Source: DASPRG01 sp963796125
GTDB taxonomy: Bacteria > Nitrospirota > Thermodesulfovibrionia > Thermodesulfovibrionales > SM23-35
Assembly: GCA_963796125.1 (NCBI GenBank)
Contig: CAWCKM010000051.1
Location: 1-59,789, forward strand
DNA length: 59,789 bases
Direction: 5' to 3'
Shown: positions 26,603 to 37,211 of the stretch, one piece after another
How positions within the stretch are numbered: the stretch's first letter is position 1
Layout: each line of letters starts with the position of its first letter
Notes under the pieces: generated by a model
Databases searched by the model: none
Seen by the model: the letters and a program-made list of their open reading frames with translations, nothing else
What the model was told of the DNA's origin: nothing
Position numbers and translations under genes: made by a program

Positions 26603-29600
26603 AAATACTCCTTTCTACAATCTCAATCTCTTCAGATGAGAGGTCATACAACCTATAAACTATCTGGTCTATCAAATTATCAGTGGCCTTGATTTTATTT
26701 TTCAGAGGTACAAGAACTGTCATACTTTCTTCAAAATGCTTCTCTAATGTCTCCTGAGTTTTGCGGTTTGTGGGGTCTATGGATATTTTTGGTCTATTTC
26801 TTTTCAGAACAGCAAGAAGGGCTATAATATCGCCTTCGTGATAATCCTTAAGAAAAGTCTTACCAATCAGATCATCAATATTACAGCCTATTTCACGCTC
26901 AAGCCATTTGAGGAAACCTTTTATTTCCTCATTTTTTCTTTTATTCAATTCGATCATCTGCTCCGCAAGATAGGCGAGGAAATCATGAACGGTATCGCTC
27001 CTGCCGTCTTTTAATCTCCTGTTCAACCCATTGAAAGATTTTGTTGATGCTCATTCTCTCTTCCCTCATACCGAACCTCTTAAGCCAGATTTTGACAAGA
27101 GATTGCCAGTTCATCTGATCTGCTTCTGAAAGCGCTTTAAGATATTCCTCTTTTTCAACAGGATTTTTTTCATCGGGCACAAGCTGTACAGGAGGCAGAT
27201 CAAGCCGATACATGAGCGCAAAAAGCAGCATTCTTGTAACTCGGCCATTGAAGTCAAGAAAAGGATGTATGCTCAACAACCGACCTTCGGCGAAGGCAAG
27301 GGCTTCAAGAAGCACAACTGTAACAGATGGTTTTGTCCCAAGAGAAGACAGACGAAATTCAACATCATCGCAGTATTGGCGCATCAAAACCGGCACTTCA
27401 AAATACGGTGGAGGATCATATGTGCCTACTGTGACATTTCGATCGCGATAATGTCCCGCCCATGAGGGAAAAAGTTCTTCAAATGCCTCTTTATGAAGTT
27501 TACAGATGAAGTCAGGCGTAATCTTCAGTTCCTCTGGAAGTCGTTCGAGAAGGGAAACCATTACACGCTCAACTGCTTTGGCAAGATGAGGAGCGAGTTC
27601 GGAATAGGATTTGATGCCGAGGCTTGATTCTATGTACCGTGTGTAACGTGTGGTTGAGGGGTACTCTTCAGACTCTTCAGATACTCTTTCAGCATCTTCA
27701 GACTTACGTGTTCGCCTTCGAACGCCATAGAGGCATCTTACGTGTGCCGGTATGCTCTCCAGATACTTTTTCCTTTTTTCCTCTGGTGAGAGAGTTGTCC
27801 TCCACTGCTCGATTAAATTTTTCTGAGACTTCTGTTTCTTCATCTGATTTTCCTTTTTCCAAATCTACCATATACGCTTCATAGAGTTCAATCGCCTCAC
27901 CAAATCTTTCTTTGCGCTCTTGCGCAGGGGTGGTGAAAGAGATATTGGGAATCGGTAGTTTTTCAAGATTTACAATTTTAACTTCAGCAAACACCCTTCC
28001 AAATTCTGGAACAATCACTCTATGTATAAAAGAAAGGAATTTTGAATTGAGAAGGGCAAGAATGAATTCCAATGAATAATTTGCTTCTCTCAGGACAAGA
28101 TTGTGAACATTGTTTAAATTAAGATATTGTTTATCGTCGATTGTAGCAATCAAAATGTCGGCTGTTTGTCGAATTATGATTTTCTTGGGGTCAAAAAAAG
28201 GTGTTGTTGGTCTTGGTGCTGCTAACCATTCCCCATAGCTTATCCACCTTGGTTTCTGAAAACTGAAGCTATATTTGAAAAAATCTTCTCCTCTTAAATA
28301 GGGCTTATATGTAGTATCTTTTTTAAAATCAGAATCAAAAATACGATTTTCAACAACTCGTTTAGTTTGTGGAGGGGATCCTTTACCTACTTCATAAGGT
28401 TTTAGACCATTACAAATATTTGCAATATCTTTTAAATTAATGCTTGCCTTACGAGTTTTATCAAATAAATTGAGTAATTTTGGAGTCAGATATTCGGTTA
28501 TCCTTTTGCCTTCAAATCTCTCAACTCTCTTTTGTTCAAGCTCTACCCTTTTGACATCCAAGTTCTCTGGCTTACTTGAAACAACTCCAAGCATTAAAAT
28601 GGATTTCATATCTGGTTTGATTTTCTTTACAATTTCTATGCAAGTCTCTACCGTGGCATCTTCAAAAACAGGCTCTTTAAATAAAATTACTTGTTGTAAC
28701 TGATTATTACTGAGCAGGAAGGTTCGCAGATTCTCATAGTAATGCATAGAAAGCCACGTCGTGGGCGTAATATAAGATTGAAAACCATTCTGTTTTAAAA
28801 GTAAGAGGGCTTGTTCAATAAATAATGTGAAACTTTCGAGTTGATATTCTGCGGCAACATGTTTTTTATTGAGGAAAGATTTTTGATGAGTATCAAAAGG
28901 AGCTCCATAAGGCGGGTTGCCGATCACACAATCAAATCCGGATTTTCTTTTGGACTTCCGTCTTCATTAAAGAACACTTCTGGAAACTCAAGTTCCCAGT
29001 GGAAAAATTTTATCTCTTTAGCTATAGATTCAGAATTTCCAAGTAGAGATCTTAGTTTTGGTATCTGTGCTTTACCATCAGGACTTTGTAGAATATTGAC
29101 TATGAAGTTATATATCTTGTTTGATATGCCTTTTTTTGCTTTCTTTTTTCCAACAACTTCAGTATCAGGTCCAAATATATCCAACTGAAATTTATACTGG
29201 TCTTTTAAAAGCTCTTCAAATACCTGCTCCTTTTCTTCAAGACTATTTCCAAAAAATAAACTTGTCCATAAATCAGCAATCTCTCTGTATCTATTTAGTT
29301 CTCCCATCAGATTTTTGAATGTCTTTTCCTTTGCCTTTATATCAGAGAGCTTTTCACTTGGCATGTCTTCAATTGCTTGAAACCCTTTGACTATTGTTGT
29401 AATATCCTCTCTGAACTTGGATGTATCAAAAAGCACAAGCTGTTCATCAATAGCTGTCAGATTTCTTCTTACCTTTAGGCTGTGGCAAATAATTCAAGTC
29501 GCTTATTTTTGCTCCAATCAATGAATTTCCACATCTAAGGTGATGATCTAAAAAGTTGAGCGGTTGGCTTTTGTCTACTGTTTTAAGCCAGAGGGAAAGT

Positions 29601-31307
29601 CTTGCAAGTTCAACAGCCAGCTCTTTTATATCAACGCCATAAATACAGGACTCTACCACTTTCCTTTTCCAGTAGTTAACTTCGTCCTCAGCCTCTCCTT
29701 TTGGTGTTTTCAGTTGTGTTGTTGGATGATAGGCAATTTCTTCAGCAAGGTATTGAACAGCCTCAACAAGGAAGTGGCCGGATCCCATTGCAGGATCGCA
29801 GATGTTGAGTTTAAGAACTTCTCCGGCAAAAGAGTCATCTTTGTAATCCCCCTTTTCCCCCTTTAGTAAAGGGGGGGTGAGAGGGGATCATTTTTTCATC
29901 TATTTCCTTAAGAATCGGTCCTAAGGTATTTTCAACGATATATTTGACAATGTAGTCAGGCGTATAATATGAACCGGTTGCCTTTCGTTCCCCTTTATCG
30001 TTTTTAAGAACTACTTTGCCATTATTAAAGTTAAACTTATGCTCTAACAATCCTTCATAAACAGTTCCGAGATGCCTTTCTCCGAGCCCTTTATAGTCAA
30101 TACTATGCTCTTCTCCGCCCTTATCAACTCGGTAAGAGAGTTCATAAATTACTTTTGAAAGCACATCGTCTCCCACCTTCTTTTCCTCAAGAAATGAATA
30201 TCTTTCAGGGTCAAAAAGTCCGCCATTATATCGTGGGATATTCATGTCTCTGTTGAGTTTTTCGTTGTCGCCGTTGATCAGGTGAAAGAGTGCTGATAGA
30301 TCATCGTATAATGTGGTTTTTTCATCTATAAACTCGCTCTCTCCCTGTCTTATCCTGTCTTTTATCCGCTGGATTCCGTAATGTTTATAGTATTTTGTCT
30401 GTGGGTTCGTGGGAAGCAAATCCCTTGCCTCTGCATTAAGCACAAAGAGAATTCTGTATAAAAGAATAAGGCTGTAATGATATATTGAGTCGAGGTCTTT
30501 TTCTGTTAGTTGGTTTTCCTTCTCTAAATAAGAATCCCTGTCCAAGCCATTCAACACATTTAAAGACCTTTTCTCTGAGGTCTTTTTCAACATCTTCCTG
30601 AAATCTGAGGGATTGTTCAAAAATATTATCTAAAAGACATTTACCCGAAACTGTCTTTTATGAAGGCATCAGGTCTGAAAAGGGTATAGAAATATTTAAA
30701 TTTCTGAAGGTCGTTAAGACATTTTTCAAGGTCTATCTCAAAGAACTTACTTGAACGTCCATCCTTGAAATAAAGTCTCCATTCCTTGCCATTTGTAAGA
30801 ATTCCCCACTTGATGCGTTCCGATTCGTTAAGGTAATCCCTTATCTGCTGCTGTGGATACCTGCCTCGCGGTGCTTTGCCTTTACCTGATGAAGGCTGGT
30901 TAAGGTTATGATCCCATCGTTTTGATTCTGCAATCGAGATTGCTAAACGATACCTTTCATGCGAAGACGACTCAAAGGCCTTGTCAGCATCTTTCTGGGT
31001 CGAATAGAGAAAATAATCAGGGACATATCTTCGCTCTGCTTCCGGGATCTTAGTCTGATTTAGATAGCCAAAACCCAGTTCATTAAAAACCTTATCTATA
31101 AATCTCCGTTCTGTGTTTGCCTCATTCCCTTTTCTCAGGCCAACAATGTTTTTTTCGTATAACTCCTGAATAACCTTATATATCGGTATTACTTCTTCAT
31201 CTGCTGGCCAGACTGTTGATCCAGCCTCGTGAAAGACGTTCTAAGAGGTAATGGTTTAGAAAAGATTCCTGTGTTATCCAGACATGATTAAATAAATTTT
31301 TCTGCAT
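26595..31307 (-). CDS. Type IIG (Eco57I-like) restriction-modification enzyme, interrupted by a Fic module (multiple frameshifts)
   Basis: I reassembled this from several frames. Start ATG at 31307 (MQKNLFNHVWITQESF). N-terminal PD-(D/E)xK-type nuclease: YVPDYFLYS then ISIAESKRWDHN. Methyltransferase: motif I ICDPAMGSGHFLVEA and motif IV VIGNPPYGAPF, i.e. N6-adenine methylation. A target-recognition region follows (about 28700-27870). Fic-coding sequence then intervenes (27843-27040), and the usual C-terminal helical domain resumes: KIFQWVEQEIKDGRSDTVHDF to TDNLIDQIVYRLYDLSSEEI. Frame breaks lie near 31270-31220, 30646, 30580, 29860 (inside a palindromic repeat), 29445, 28930, 27863 and 27013. 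Most are explained by one base in a homopolymer. Confidence 0.82.
26983..27843 (-). CDS. Fic-domain module embedded in the RM gene
   Basis: Open frame of 286 residues with the Fic active-site motif HPFLDFNGRVTRMLLF (His for AMPylation, Asn-Gly-Arg anion hole). The upstream helices include FEELFPSWAGHYRDRNVTVG, and the beta-flap-like PPPYFEVPVLMRQY. No N-terminal inhibitory S/TxxxE(G/N) helix was recognised. Its last residues INKIFQWVEQEIK belong to the RM enzyme's C-terminal domain, not to Fic. An ATG at 27843 with GGAAAATCAG upstream could start a separate protein. Alternatively, with one base less in an AAAAA run the RM frame continues directly through DLEKENQMKKQK into Fic. Confidence 0.85.
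   Translation of the reverse strand: MKKQKSQKNLIEQWRTTLSPEEKRKKYLESIPAHVRCLYGVRRRTRKSEDAERVSEESEEYPSTTRYTRYIESSLGIKSYSELAPHLAKAVERVMVSLLERLPEELKITPDFICKLHKEAFEELFPSWAGHYRDRNVTVGTYDPPPYFEVPVLMRQYCDDVEFRLSSLGTKPSVTVVLLEALAFAEGRLLSIHPFLDFNGRVTRMLLFALMYRLDLPPVQLVPDEKNPVEKEEYLKALSEADQMNWQSLVKIWLKRFGMREERMSINKIFQWVEQEIKRRQERYRS
29845..29888. repeat. Palindromic element inserted in the RM coding sequence
   Basis: The nested CCCCCTTT/AAAGGGGG palindrome interrupts the RM gene between LKEIDEKM and DDSFAGEVLKLN, where it encodes HPPFTKGGKG. Downstream the frame is off by one base; a GGGG instead of GGGGG run in the element would restore it. Confidence 0.75.
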
Positions 31308-31314
31308 CCTCACA

Positions 31315-32814
31315 TTATGCCTGAGATACAAAAAGTTTAAATAGATACCCCTCGTCAGGAATCGTGAAATAAAATGTCGATCCCTTGCCGGGCTCTGATT
31401 TTACCCAGATGCGTCCCCCGTGTCGTTCAACTATCTTTTTACATGTTGCCAAACCAATGCCGGTGCCGGGATATTCTTTCTTATTATGCAAACGCTGAAA
31501 TATTTCAAAGATTCTTTCACTGTACTCTGCCGGGATGCCGATACCGTTGTCACTTACCGAAAAGACCCATTCTTTTTCCTTTTGTTCTGCTGAAATGTGG
31601 ATATGCGGTTTTTCGTCACCATGAAACTTTATTGCATTACTTATCAGATTTTGTAGCACCTGACCTAACTGCAGAGGGTCTGCCATAACCTTTGGCAAAG
31701 GATCATGGGTCACTTCAGCGCCACTCTGCTCAAGATGTATTCTGAGATTGGAAAGTGATCGTTTCAGAACAGCATCGGCGTCAGTCATCTCGAAAGGCTT
31801 TCTGCTGGTACCTACACGTGCGTACGATAACATGTCACTGATGAGCACCTGCATCTGCTTCGCTTCATCTATTGTTTCAACTATAAACTTATCTGCTTCT
31901 GAGTCAAGCTTTCCTTCAGACCGCTTCTTCAGGAGTTTCAATCCAATTGTTATAGCCAGCAAAGGCTCTTTCAAGTCATGCGACGCTGTAGTAGCAAACT
32001 GTTCCAGTTCGGCATTGGACCGTGCCAGCTCATCTGTCATCTTCCTCAATCCTTCTTCTGCCTGATTGCGTTCTTCCTCACTCTGTCTTATTCTCCGCAT
32101 GCTCCAACTGATGCCGCCTAAACCCACAAGCCATAACAAACCATGAACTGCGGCAAATGTCCGGATATGTCTGTTCTCAATTGCTCTCAGCGGTTCCATG
32201 GGAATCGAAACGCTGATGCCGCCTCTGATATCTCCCTCCTTGTATCCCTGTTTTGCATGGCATTTCAGACAGTTTTCTTCTGTAACAAAGGGGTGCATTA
32301 AGCGAAAGTACTCTTTGCCTTCTATCTTTTCTATTGAACTGATTTCGGTCTTTCCACTTTCAAATGCCCGGAGTGCCTGAGTCTCCCAGGTATCAGGTTT
32401 ATTCTCGGGGCGGATTGGGTTTAAGCTGGTAATGTGTCCCCTAACACCATAGTTCTCTTTCATCAGTTCATACACCTGGCGGGTCATGTAGGCAGGATTT
32501 ATTAATGTGAGATGCCGGCCTGACGGTGTTATAAGGTCGCGTTCCGGTACATCAGATAAGTAAGGGTTAGGCTGCGTTTCTTCGGTCACCGGAACATAGA
32601 CTCCGCCGTGCATGGCATTCCAGCGGCGGTATAATATGTCTTTTACGTAACTAATATGTGCCTGAATGTGCGCTCCTTCCAGGGTCTCTTCTTTTGTCCG
32701 TATCAGACTCCATATCAAAGAAGCCGCAATAATAATCGTCCATATTACAGCAAAAATTTTACTGTATCGCTCTATGAGGAATAGTGGTTGTATAATTTTT
32801 TCAGAATCCTTCAT
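31315..32814 (-). CDS. Membrane sensor histidine kinase with c-type haem DUF3365 domain
   Basis: Two transmembrane helices (about residues 20-38 FAVIWTIIIAASLIWSL and 220-240) flank a periplasmic DUF3365-type sensor that carries one haem-binding CxxCH (ENCLKCHAKQG). Such domains sense redox or small ligands such as O2 or NO. The cytosolic part has a coiled coil, the phospho-acceptor TTASHDLKEPLLAI, and an HATPase with N box NLISNAIKF, G1 DNGIGIP and G2 GTGIGLATCKKI. Start set at the ATG at 32814. Its stop lies 8 bp before the RM start codon, so the two are likely on one transcript. No partner receiver is adjacent. Confidence 0.9.
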   Translation of the reverse strand: MKDSEKIIQPLFLIERYSKIFAVIWTIIIAASLIWSLIRTKEETLEGAHIQAHISYVKDILYRRWNAMHGGVYVPVTEETQPNPYLSDVPERDLITPSGRHLTLINPAYMTRQVYELMKENYGVRGHITSLNPIRPENKPDTWETQALRAFESGKTEISSIEKIEGKEYFRLMHPFVTEENCLKCHAKQGYKEGDIRGGISVSIPMEPLRAIENRHIRTFAAVHGLLWLVGLGGISWSMRRIRQSEEERNQAEEGLRKMTDELARSNAELEQFATTASHDLKEPLLAITIGLKLLKKRSEGKLDSEADKFIVETIDEAKQMQVLISDMLSYARVGTSRKPFEMTDADAVLKRSLSNLRIHLEQSGAEVTHDPLPKVMADPLQLGQVLQNLISNAIKFHGDEKPHIHISAEQKEKEWVFSVSDNGIGIPAEYSERIFEIFQRLHNKKEYPGTGIGLATCKKIVERHGGRIWVKSEPGKGSTFYFTIPDEGYLFKLFVSQA

Positions 32815-32988
32815 GAACCGTTGGCATTCCTTTATGCCATAAATATACAATATTTTTAGAAAAATTTAGTTTTAAAGTAAAGAGGAATGCCAATTTTCAT
32901 TATAATAGAGCAAAGTCGCATATTTTAGAATCAAAATTGTAAATATCAAACATTATCTTGGAAGGAAAGAGCAAAGAAAGGAGATTAT

Positions 32989-33643
32989 ATGTTAGTAAGG
33001 GATTGCATGACAAAGAAATTGATTACAATTGATGAGGAGACACCAATAATAAAGGCTTTCAGGATTATGAAAGACAACAACATCCGGAGACTCCCTGTTA
33101 TGAGGAATGAAAAATTAGCAGGAGTTATTACTGACAGGGATTTAAAAGAGGCTACACCTTCAAAAGCTACTTCTCTCGATGTCCACGAGATATACAGTCT
33201 CCTCAGTGAAGTCAAGGTGAAAGATATCATGTCTAAAGATCTTCTCACCATCGGACCAGATGAATCTATTGAGAAGGCTGCCATGCTTATGTTGAATAAA
33301 AAGATATCAGGCTTGCCTGTAATAGAGGCAGGAAACCTAACAGGGGTGATAACTCAAACTGATATATTCAAGGCTTTAGTAGACATCAGTGGGTTAACCC
33401 GGGGAGGAATAAAAATTGCTGTTGAGACTGCCGGATGTTCCCGGCACTACGCAGGAAGTAATCAACACCATAAGAGCACACAGCGGCAGGATACTGAGTG
33501 TAATGACGTCCTATAATGCGGACAAGGAGGGACATAAACATTTATTTGTGCGTACCGATATGGATGAAAAGAACTTGCAGGAACTCCTTGAGGTTGTTGG
33601 TAAGCGTTTTAAGATCCTTTACGCAATAAAGGACATCGTATAG
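32989..33643 (+). CDS. CBS-pair plus ACT-domain protein, AcuB-like (one frameshift)
   Basis: Two CBS domains (VRDCMTKKLITIDEETPIIK and VKDIMSKDLLTIGPDESIEK) that usually bind adenine nucleotides, followed by an ACT domain. The frame breaks near 33425: deleting one base joins IKIAVE to LPDVPGTTQEVINTIRAH. The restored protein is about 217 residues. AcuB-like proteins are often encoded beside acetyl-CoA synthetase, as here (9 bp upstream of acs), and probably sense energy charge. The ribosome binding site AGGAGATTAT precedes the ATG. Confidence 0.85.
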
Positions 33644-33651
33644 GGGGATAT

Positions 33652-35739
33652 ATGGAATCCAAAAAACCAACTCCTGAAGGTGCCACACGTGTTTTGTTGA
33701 AAGAGGAACGTGTATTCGGGCCTTCAGAAGAATTTATACAAGCTGCAAATGTATACAGATGGATGAAAGAGCACGGTATTGAAGATGAAGAACAATTGCG
33801 GGCCTGGGCTTCTGAAGATCTTCAAAGGTTCTGGACTGAAATGATAAAAGAAGTTGGACTGAGTCTTCATGGTTATTCTCAGGTCCTGGACTGGAACCCT
33901 CCTTATGCCAGGTTTTTTATTGGAGCAAAGTACAATATCATTCTTGATGCTCTGGATAAACATAAATCAAAAGATACGGTTGCTTACTACTGGCAAGGGG
34001 AACCTACTGCAAATGATGGATCACCTTTAGAAGAAAGGACGTGTACGTATTCGGAACTCAATGGGGAAGTAAACAGATTTGCCAATACCTTAAAAATTTT
34101 AGGCATAAAGAAAGGCGACAGAGTAGGAATCTACCTTCCTATGATACTGCAACTTCCTGTTGCCATGCTTGCCTGTGCCAAGATCGGAGCAATACATTCT
34201 GTTGTTTTCTCAGGCTTAAGCGCAATCGCATTAAGGGAAAGATTAAATCATGCAGAGGCAAAAGCTGTAATAACCTGTGACGGTTTCTACAGGCGTAGCA
34301 AGATCGTCAGCCTCAAGGAGCAGGTTGATGAAGCACTGTTAGATGCACCCACAGTCAGGCATGTCATCGTTTACAAACGTTTATCTGAAGAGGTCTTACC
34401 GATAAAAGATATCAAGTGGTATCCGGGGGATCCATTGAACCCACGCGAGAGAAGAGATTACTGGTGGGATGAACTCGTAGAGAAGACAAGAGAATTTCTC
34501 CCACAGATCGGCCTCACCATAGACGAATGTGAAACAGAGATATTGGATGCAGAGGATCCTCTGTATATTCTCTACACCTCCGGCACCACGGGAAAACCAA
34601 AGGGCGTAGTTCATGTACATGGAGGTTATGCACTTGGCACATCCCTTACCCAGAAATGGGTATTTGATCTGAAAGAGAGTGATATCTGGTGGTGTTCAGC
34701 GGATATCGGTTGGGTTACCGGACACAGTTACATTGTATATGCACCTCTTATCTTAGGTGTTACTTCTGTTTTGTATGAGGGTGCACCTGATTGGCCGGAC
34801 CCTGCACGATTCTGGTCTATCATACAAAGGTATAAAGTAACTGTTTTCTACACCTCTCCAACCGCAATCCGGCTATTTATGAGCTTAGGAGAACAATGGC
34901 CCGGGAAATATGATCTGAGTTCCCTGCGGCTTTTAGGTTCTGTCGGTGAACCCATAAATCCTGAGGCATGGATATGGTACTTCGAAAATATCGGCGGAGG
35001 GAAATGTCAAATTATGGATACATGGTGGCAGACGGAAACAGGCAACTTTATCATCGCTCCCCTCCCCATCACCACCCTCAAGCCTGGTTCTGCAACAAAA
35101 CCGCTGCCGGGATTTAAAGCAGATATCTATGATGAAAAAGGAAATCCTGTTCCTCTTGATGCCGGTGGTTATCTCGTAATAACCCAGCCCTGGCCGGGAA
35201 TGCTCAGAGGTCTCTTTAAAGCTCCTGAAAGGTATGCAGAGGGGTATTGGGGAAAATTCCTGAATGTCTATCTTACAGGCGATTTAGCCCGCAGGGACAG
35301 CGACGGCTACTTCTGGCTCCAGGGGAGGTCCGATGATGTCCTGAATATTGCCGGACACCGTATAGGGAATTCAGAAATAGAATCAGCACTCATAACACAC
35401 ACCTCCGTAGCAGAAGCAGCAGTAGTAGGGATGCCGCATGAGATAAAGGGTCAATGTATTGTAGCTTTTATAGCTTTACGACATGGTGAGGAGGCCACCT
35501 CATCCCTTATAAAAGCCTTAATAGGACATGTGGAAAAAGAGATCGGCAAGATCGCACGTCCGGAAAAGATTCATTTTGTGCCGGACCTGCCAAAGACAAG
35601 GAGCGGGAAAATTATGCGTCGTGTGGTACGGAAAATCGCCATGGGAGAAGAGCCAGGTGATATTTCTACCCTTGCCAATCCTGAAGCTGTAGATAAGATA
35701 AGAGAAACTCTTCAAAAGGAAAACCGTAAAAAGGAGTAG
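33652..35739 (+). CDS. acs: Acetyl-CoA synthetase (AMP-forming)
   Basis: Activates acetate to acetyl-CoA through acetyl-AMP. 695 residues. Adenylation core: YTSGTTGKPKGVVH near residue 308, WWQTETG near 462, TGDLARRDSDGYFWLQGRSDD. C-terminal Lys loop LPKTRSGKIMRRVVRK near 655; this Lys is acetylation-controlled in homologues. The frame is intact over 2.1 kb. Lies between the CBS-ACT gene and amrS, all on the plus strand and closely spaced. Confidence 0.95.
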   Translation: MESKKPTPEGATRVLLKEERVFGPSEEFIQAANVYRWMKEHGIEDEEQLRAWASEDLQRFWTEMIKEVGLSLHGYSQVLDWNPPYARFFIGAKYNIILDALDKHKSKDTVAYYWQGEPTANDGSPLEERTCTYSELNGEVNRFANTLKILGIKKGDRVGIYLPMILQLPVAMLACAKIGAIHSVVFSGLSAIALRERLNHAEAKAVITCDGFYRRSKIVSLKEQVDEALLDAPTVRHVIVYKRLSEEVLPIKDIKWYPGDPLNPRERRDYWWDELVEKTREFLPQIGLTIDECETEILDAEDPLYILYTSGTTGKPKGVVHVHGGYALGTSLTQKWVFDLKESDIWWCSADIGWVTGHSYIVYAPLILGVTSVLYEGAPDWPDPARFWSIIQRYKVTVFYTSPTAIRLFMSLGEQWPGKYDLSSLRLLGSVGEPINPEAWIWYFENIGGGKCQIMDTWWQTETGNFIIAPLPITTLKPGSATKPLPGFKADIYDEKGNPVPLDAGGYLVITQPWPGMLRGLFKAPERYAEGYWGKFLNVYLTGDLARRDSDGYFWLQGRSDDVLNIAGHRIGNSEIESALITHTSVAEAAVVGMPHEIKGQCIVAFIALRHGEEATSSLIKALIGHVEKEIGKIARPEKIHFVPDLPKTRSGKIMRRVVRKIAMGEEPGDISTLANPEAVDKIRETLQKENRKKE

Positions 35740-35745
35740 TTTCCC

Positions 35746-36756
35746 ATGAAAGAAGCAATGTTTTATGAAAAACTCGATGAGAAGAAAGTCAGGTGTTTTC
35801 TCTGTGCCCATCACTGTTTCATAAAGGACGGGAAAAGAGGCATCTGTTATGTCCGCAAGAACATTGACGGCACTTTGTACACCCTTGTGTACGGCAGAGT
35901 CGTCTCGATGAACATCGATCCTATAGAAAAAAAGCCTCTCTTTCACTTTCAGCCCGGCTCAACCTCCTTTTCGATTGCATCAGTAGGTTGCAATTTTCGC
36001 TGTGAACACTGCCAGAATTTTGAGATTTCTCAGTATCCAAAGGAGCACGAAGGTGAAATCCTCGGGCAGCACGTTACCCCGGAAGCTATCGTCGATGCAG
36101 CTAAAAAGAACGGTTGCAAGAGCATTTCCTACACGTATACTGAACCAACTATCTTCTTTGAGTTTGCTTACGACTGTGCAAGGCTTGCACATGAAAAAGG
36201 CATAAAAAATGTCTTTGTGAGTAATGGATATACCACACCTGAAGCAACGAGGGCTATTGCACCTTATCTCGATGGAAACAATATAGACCTAAAGGGAAAT
36301 GATGATTTTTACAACAAAATATGCGGGGCAAGGTTAGAACCGGTAAAAGATACAATAAAGCTCATGAAAGAACTCGGTGTATGGGTTGAGGTAACTACAT
36401 TAATTATCCCGGACTATAATGATTCTGATGAGGACCTGAGAAATATTGCAGAGTTCATTAAATCAGTTGATCCTTTTATACCCTGGCATGTAACACAATT
36501 TTATCCCACGTATAAATTAACGGATACACCACGAACTCCTGTAAAGACACTGCGGAAAGCAAAGGATATCGGTTTTGAAACAGGCCTTAAATATGTATAT
36601 GAAGGAAACGTCCCGGGAGAAGGAGGGGAAAATACCTATTGCCACAACTGCAAGAAACTCCTTATTAAACGCTTTGGTTTCAGCATTATTGAAAACAGGA
36701 TGAAAGATGGAAAATGTTCAGAATGCGGAACAGAGATCAAAGGTGTATGGAAATAA
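35746..36756 (+). CDS. amrS: AmrS-type radical SAM protein
   Basis: Member of the AmmeMemoRadiSam family. 336 residues. The cluster-binding motif is CNFRCEHCQN near residue 85, preceded by an N-terminal Cys-rich segment (CFLCAHHCFIKDGKRGIC) and followed by a C-terminal zinc-like pair (YCHNCKK ... CSECGTEI). GENTYCHNC also matches the family. Substrate is unknown; the usual partners Memo and AMMECR1 are not in the window. It starts 7 bp after acs and ends back to back with rimI. Confidence 0.9.
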   Translation: MKEAMFYEKLDEKKVRCFLCAHHCFIKDGKRGICYVRKNIDGTLYTLVYGRVVSMNIDPIEKKPLFHFQPGSTSFSIASVGCNFRCEHCQNFEISQYPKEHEGEILGQHVTPEAIVDAAKKNGCKSISYTYTEPTIFFEFAYDCARLAHEKGIKNVFVSNGYTTPEATRAIAPYLDGNNIDLKGNDDFYNKICGARLEPVKDTIKLMKELGVWVEVTTLIIPDYNDSDEDLRNIAEFIKSVDPFIPWHVTQFYPTYKLTDTPRTPVKTLRKAKDIGFETGLKYVYEGNVPGEGGENTYCHNCKKLLIKRFGFSIIENRMKDGKCSECGTEIKGVWK

Positions 36757-37200
36757 CTACAGATCAAGTTTCATAAGAACTGCATCTTCTGTCGGCTGCA
36801 TATAATAATTCTTTCTGTAACCCACAGGCCGGAAGCCAAATCGTTCGTAAAATTGTATTGCACCATGATTTGATACCCTCACCTCAAGGAACAAAAACCT
36901 GCATCCCTTCATCCTTAATTCATTGATGACTTTTTCAACAAGGGTAGTTGCAATATTTCTTCTCCTCAAATCAGGATGAACTGCGAGGTTCAGTATATGA
37001 CCTTCATCGAGTAAATAGCCTGCACATATGTAACCGGCCACTTCACCGTCAAGTACTGCAATCTTTGTTACTGAATAGGGATTGTAGATTTCTTTTAAGA
37101 ATGCCAGTTCAGACCAGGGGGTAGTAAATGAAATACGTTCGATTTTGAGAACTTCAGGAACATCCCGCCAATTCATTTCCCTGACAAATACTTCAGTCAT
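36757..37200 (-). CDS. rimI: Ribosomal-protein-alanine N-acetyltransferase-like GNAT protein
   Basis: 147 residues with the GNAT fold: ILNLAVHPDLRRRNIATTLV carries the acetyl-CoA loop (RRRNIA), and FLEVRVSNHGAIQFYERFGF is the RimI signature. It lies directly downstream of tsaB on the same strand, the common tsaB-rimI arrangement, supporting RimI rather than another GNAT. A GCTCTTCGCTCT-type repeat occupies the junction. Confidence 0.9.
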   Translation of the reverse strand: MTEVFVREMNWRDVPEVLKIERISFTTPWSELAFLKEIYNPYSVTKIAVLDGEVAGYICAGYLLDEGHILNLAVHPDLRRRNIATTLVEKVINELRMKGCRFLFLEVRVSNHGAIQFYERFGFRPVGYRKNYYMQPTEDAVLMKLDL

Positions 37201-37211
37201 TCTCCTCTGCT

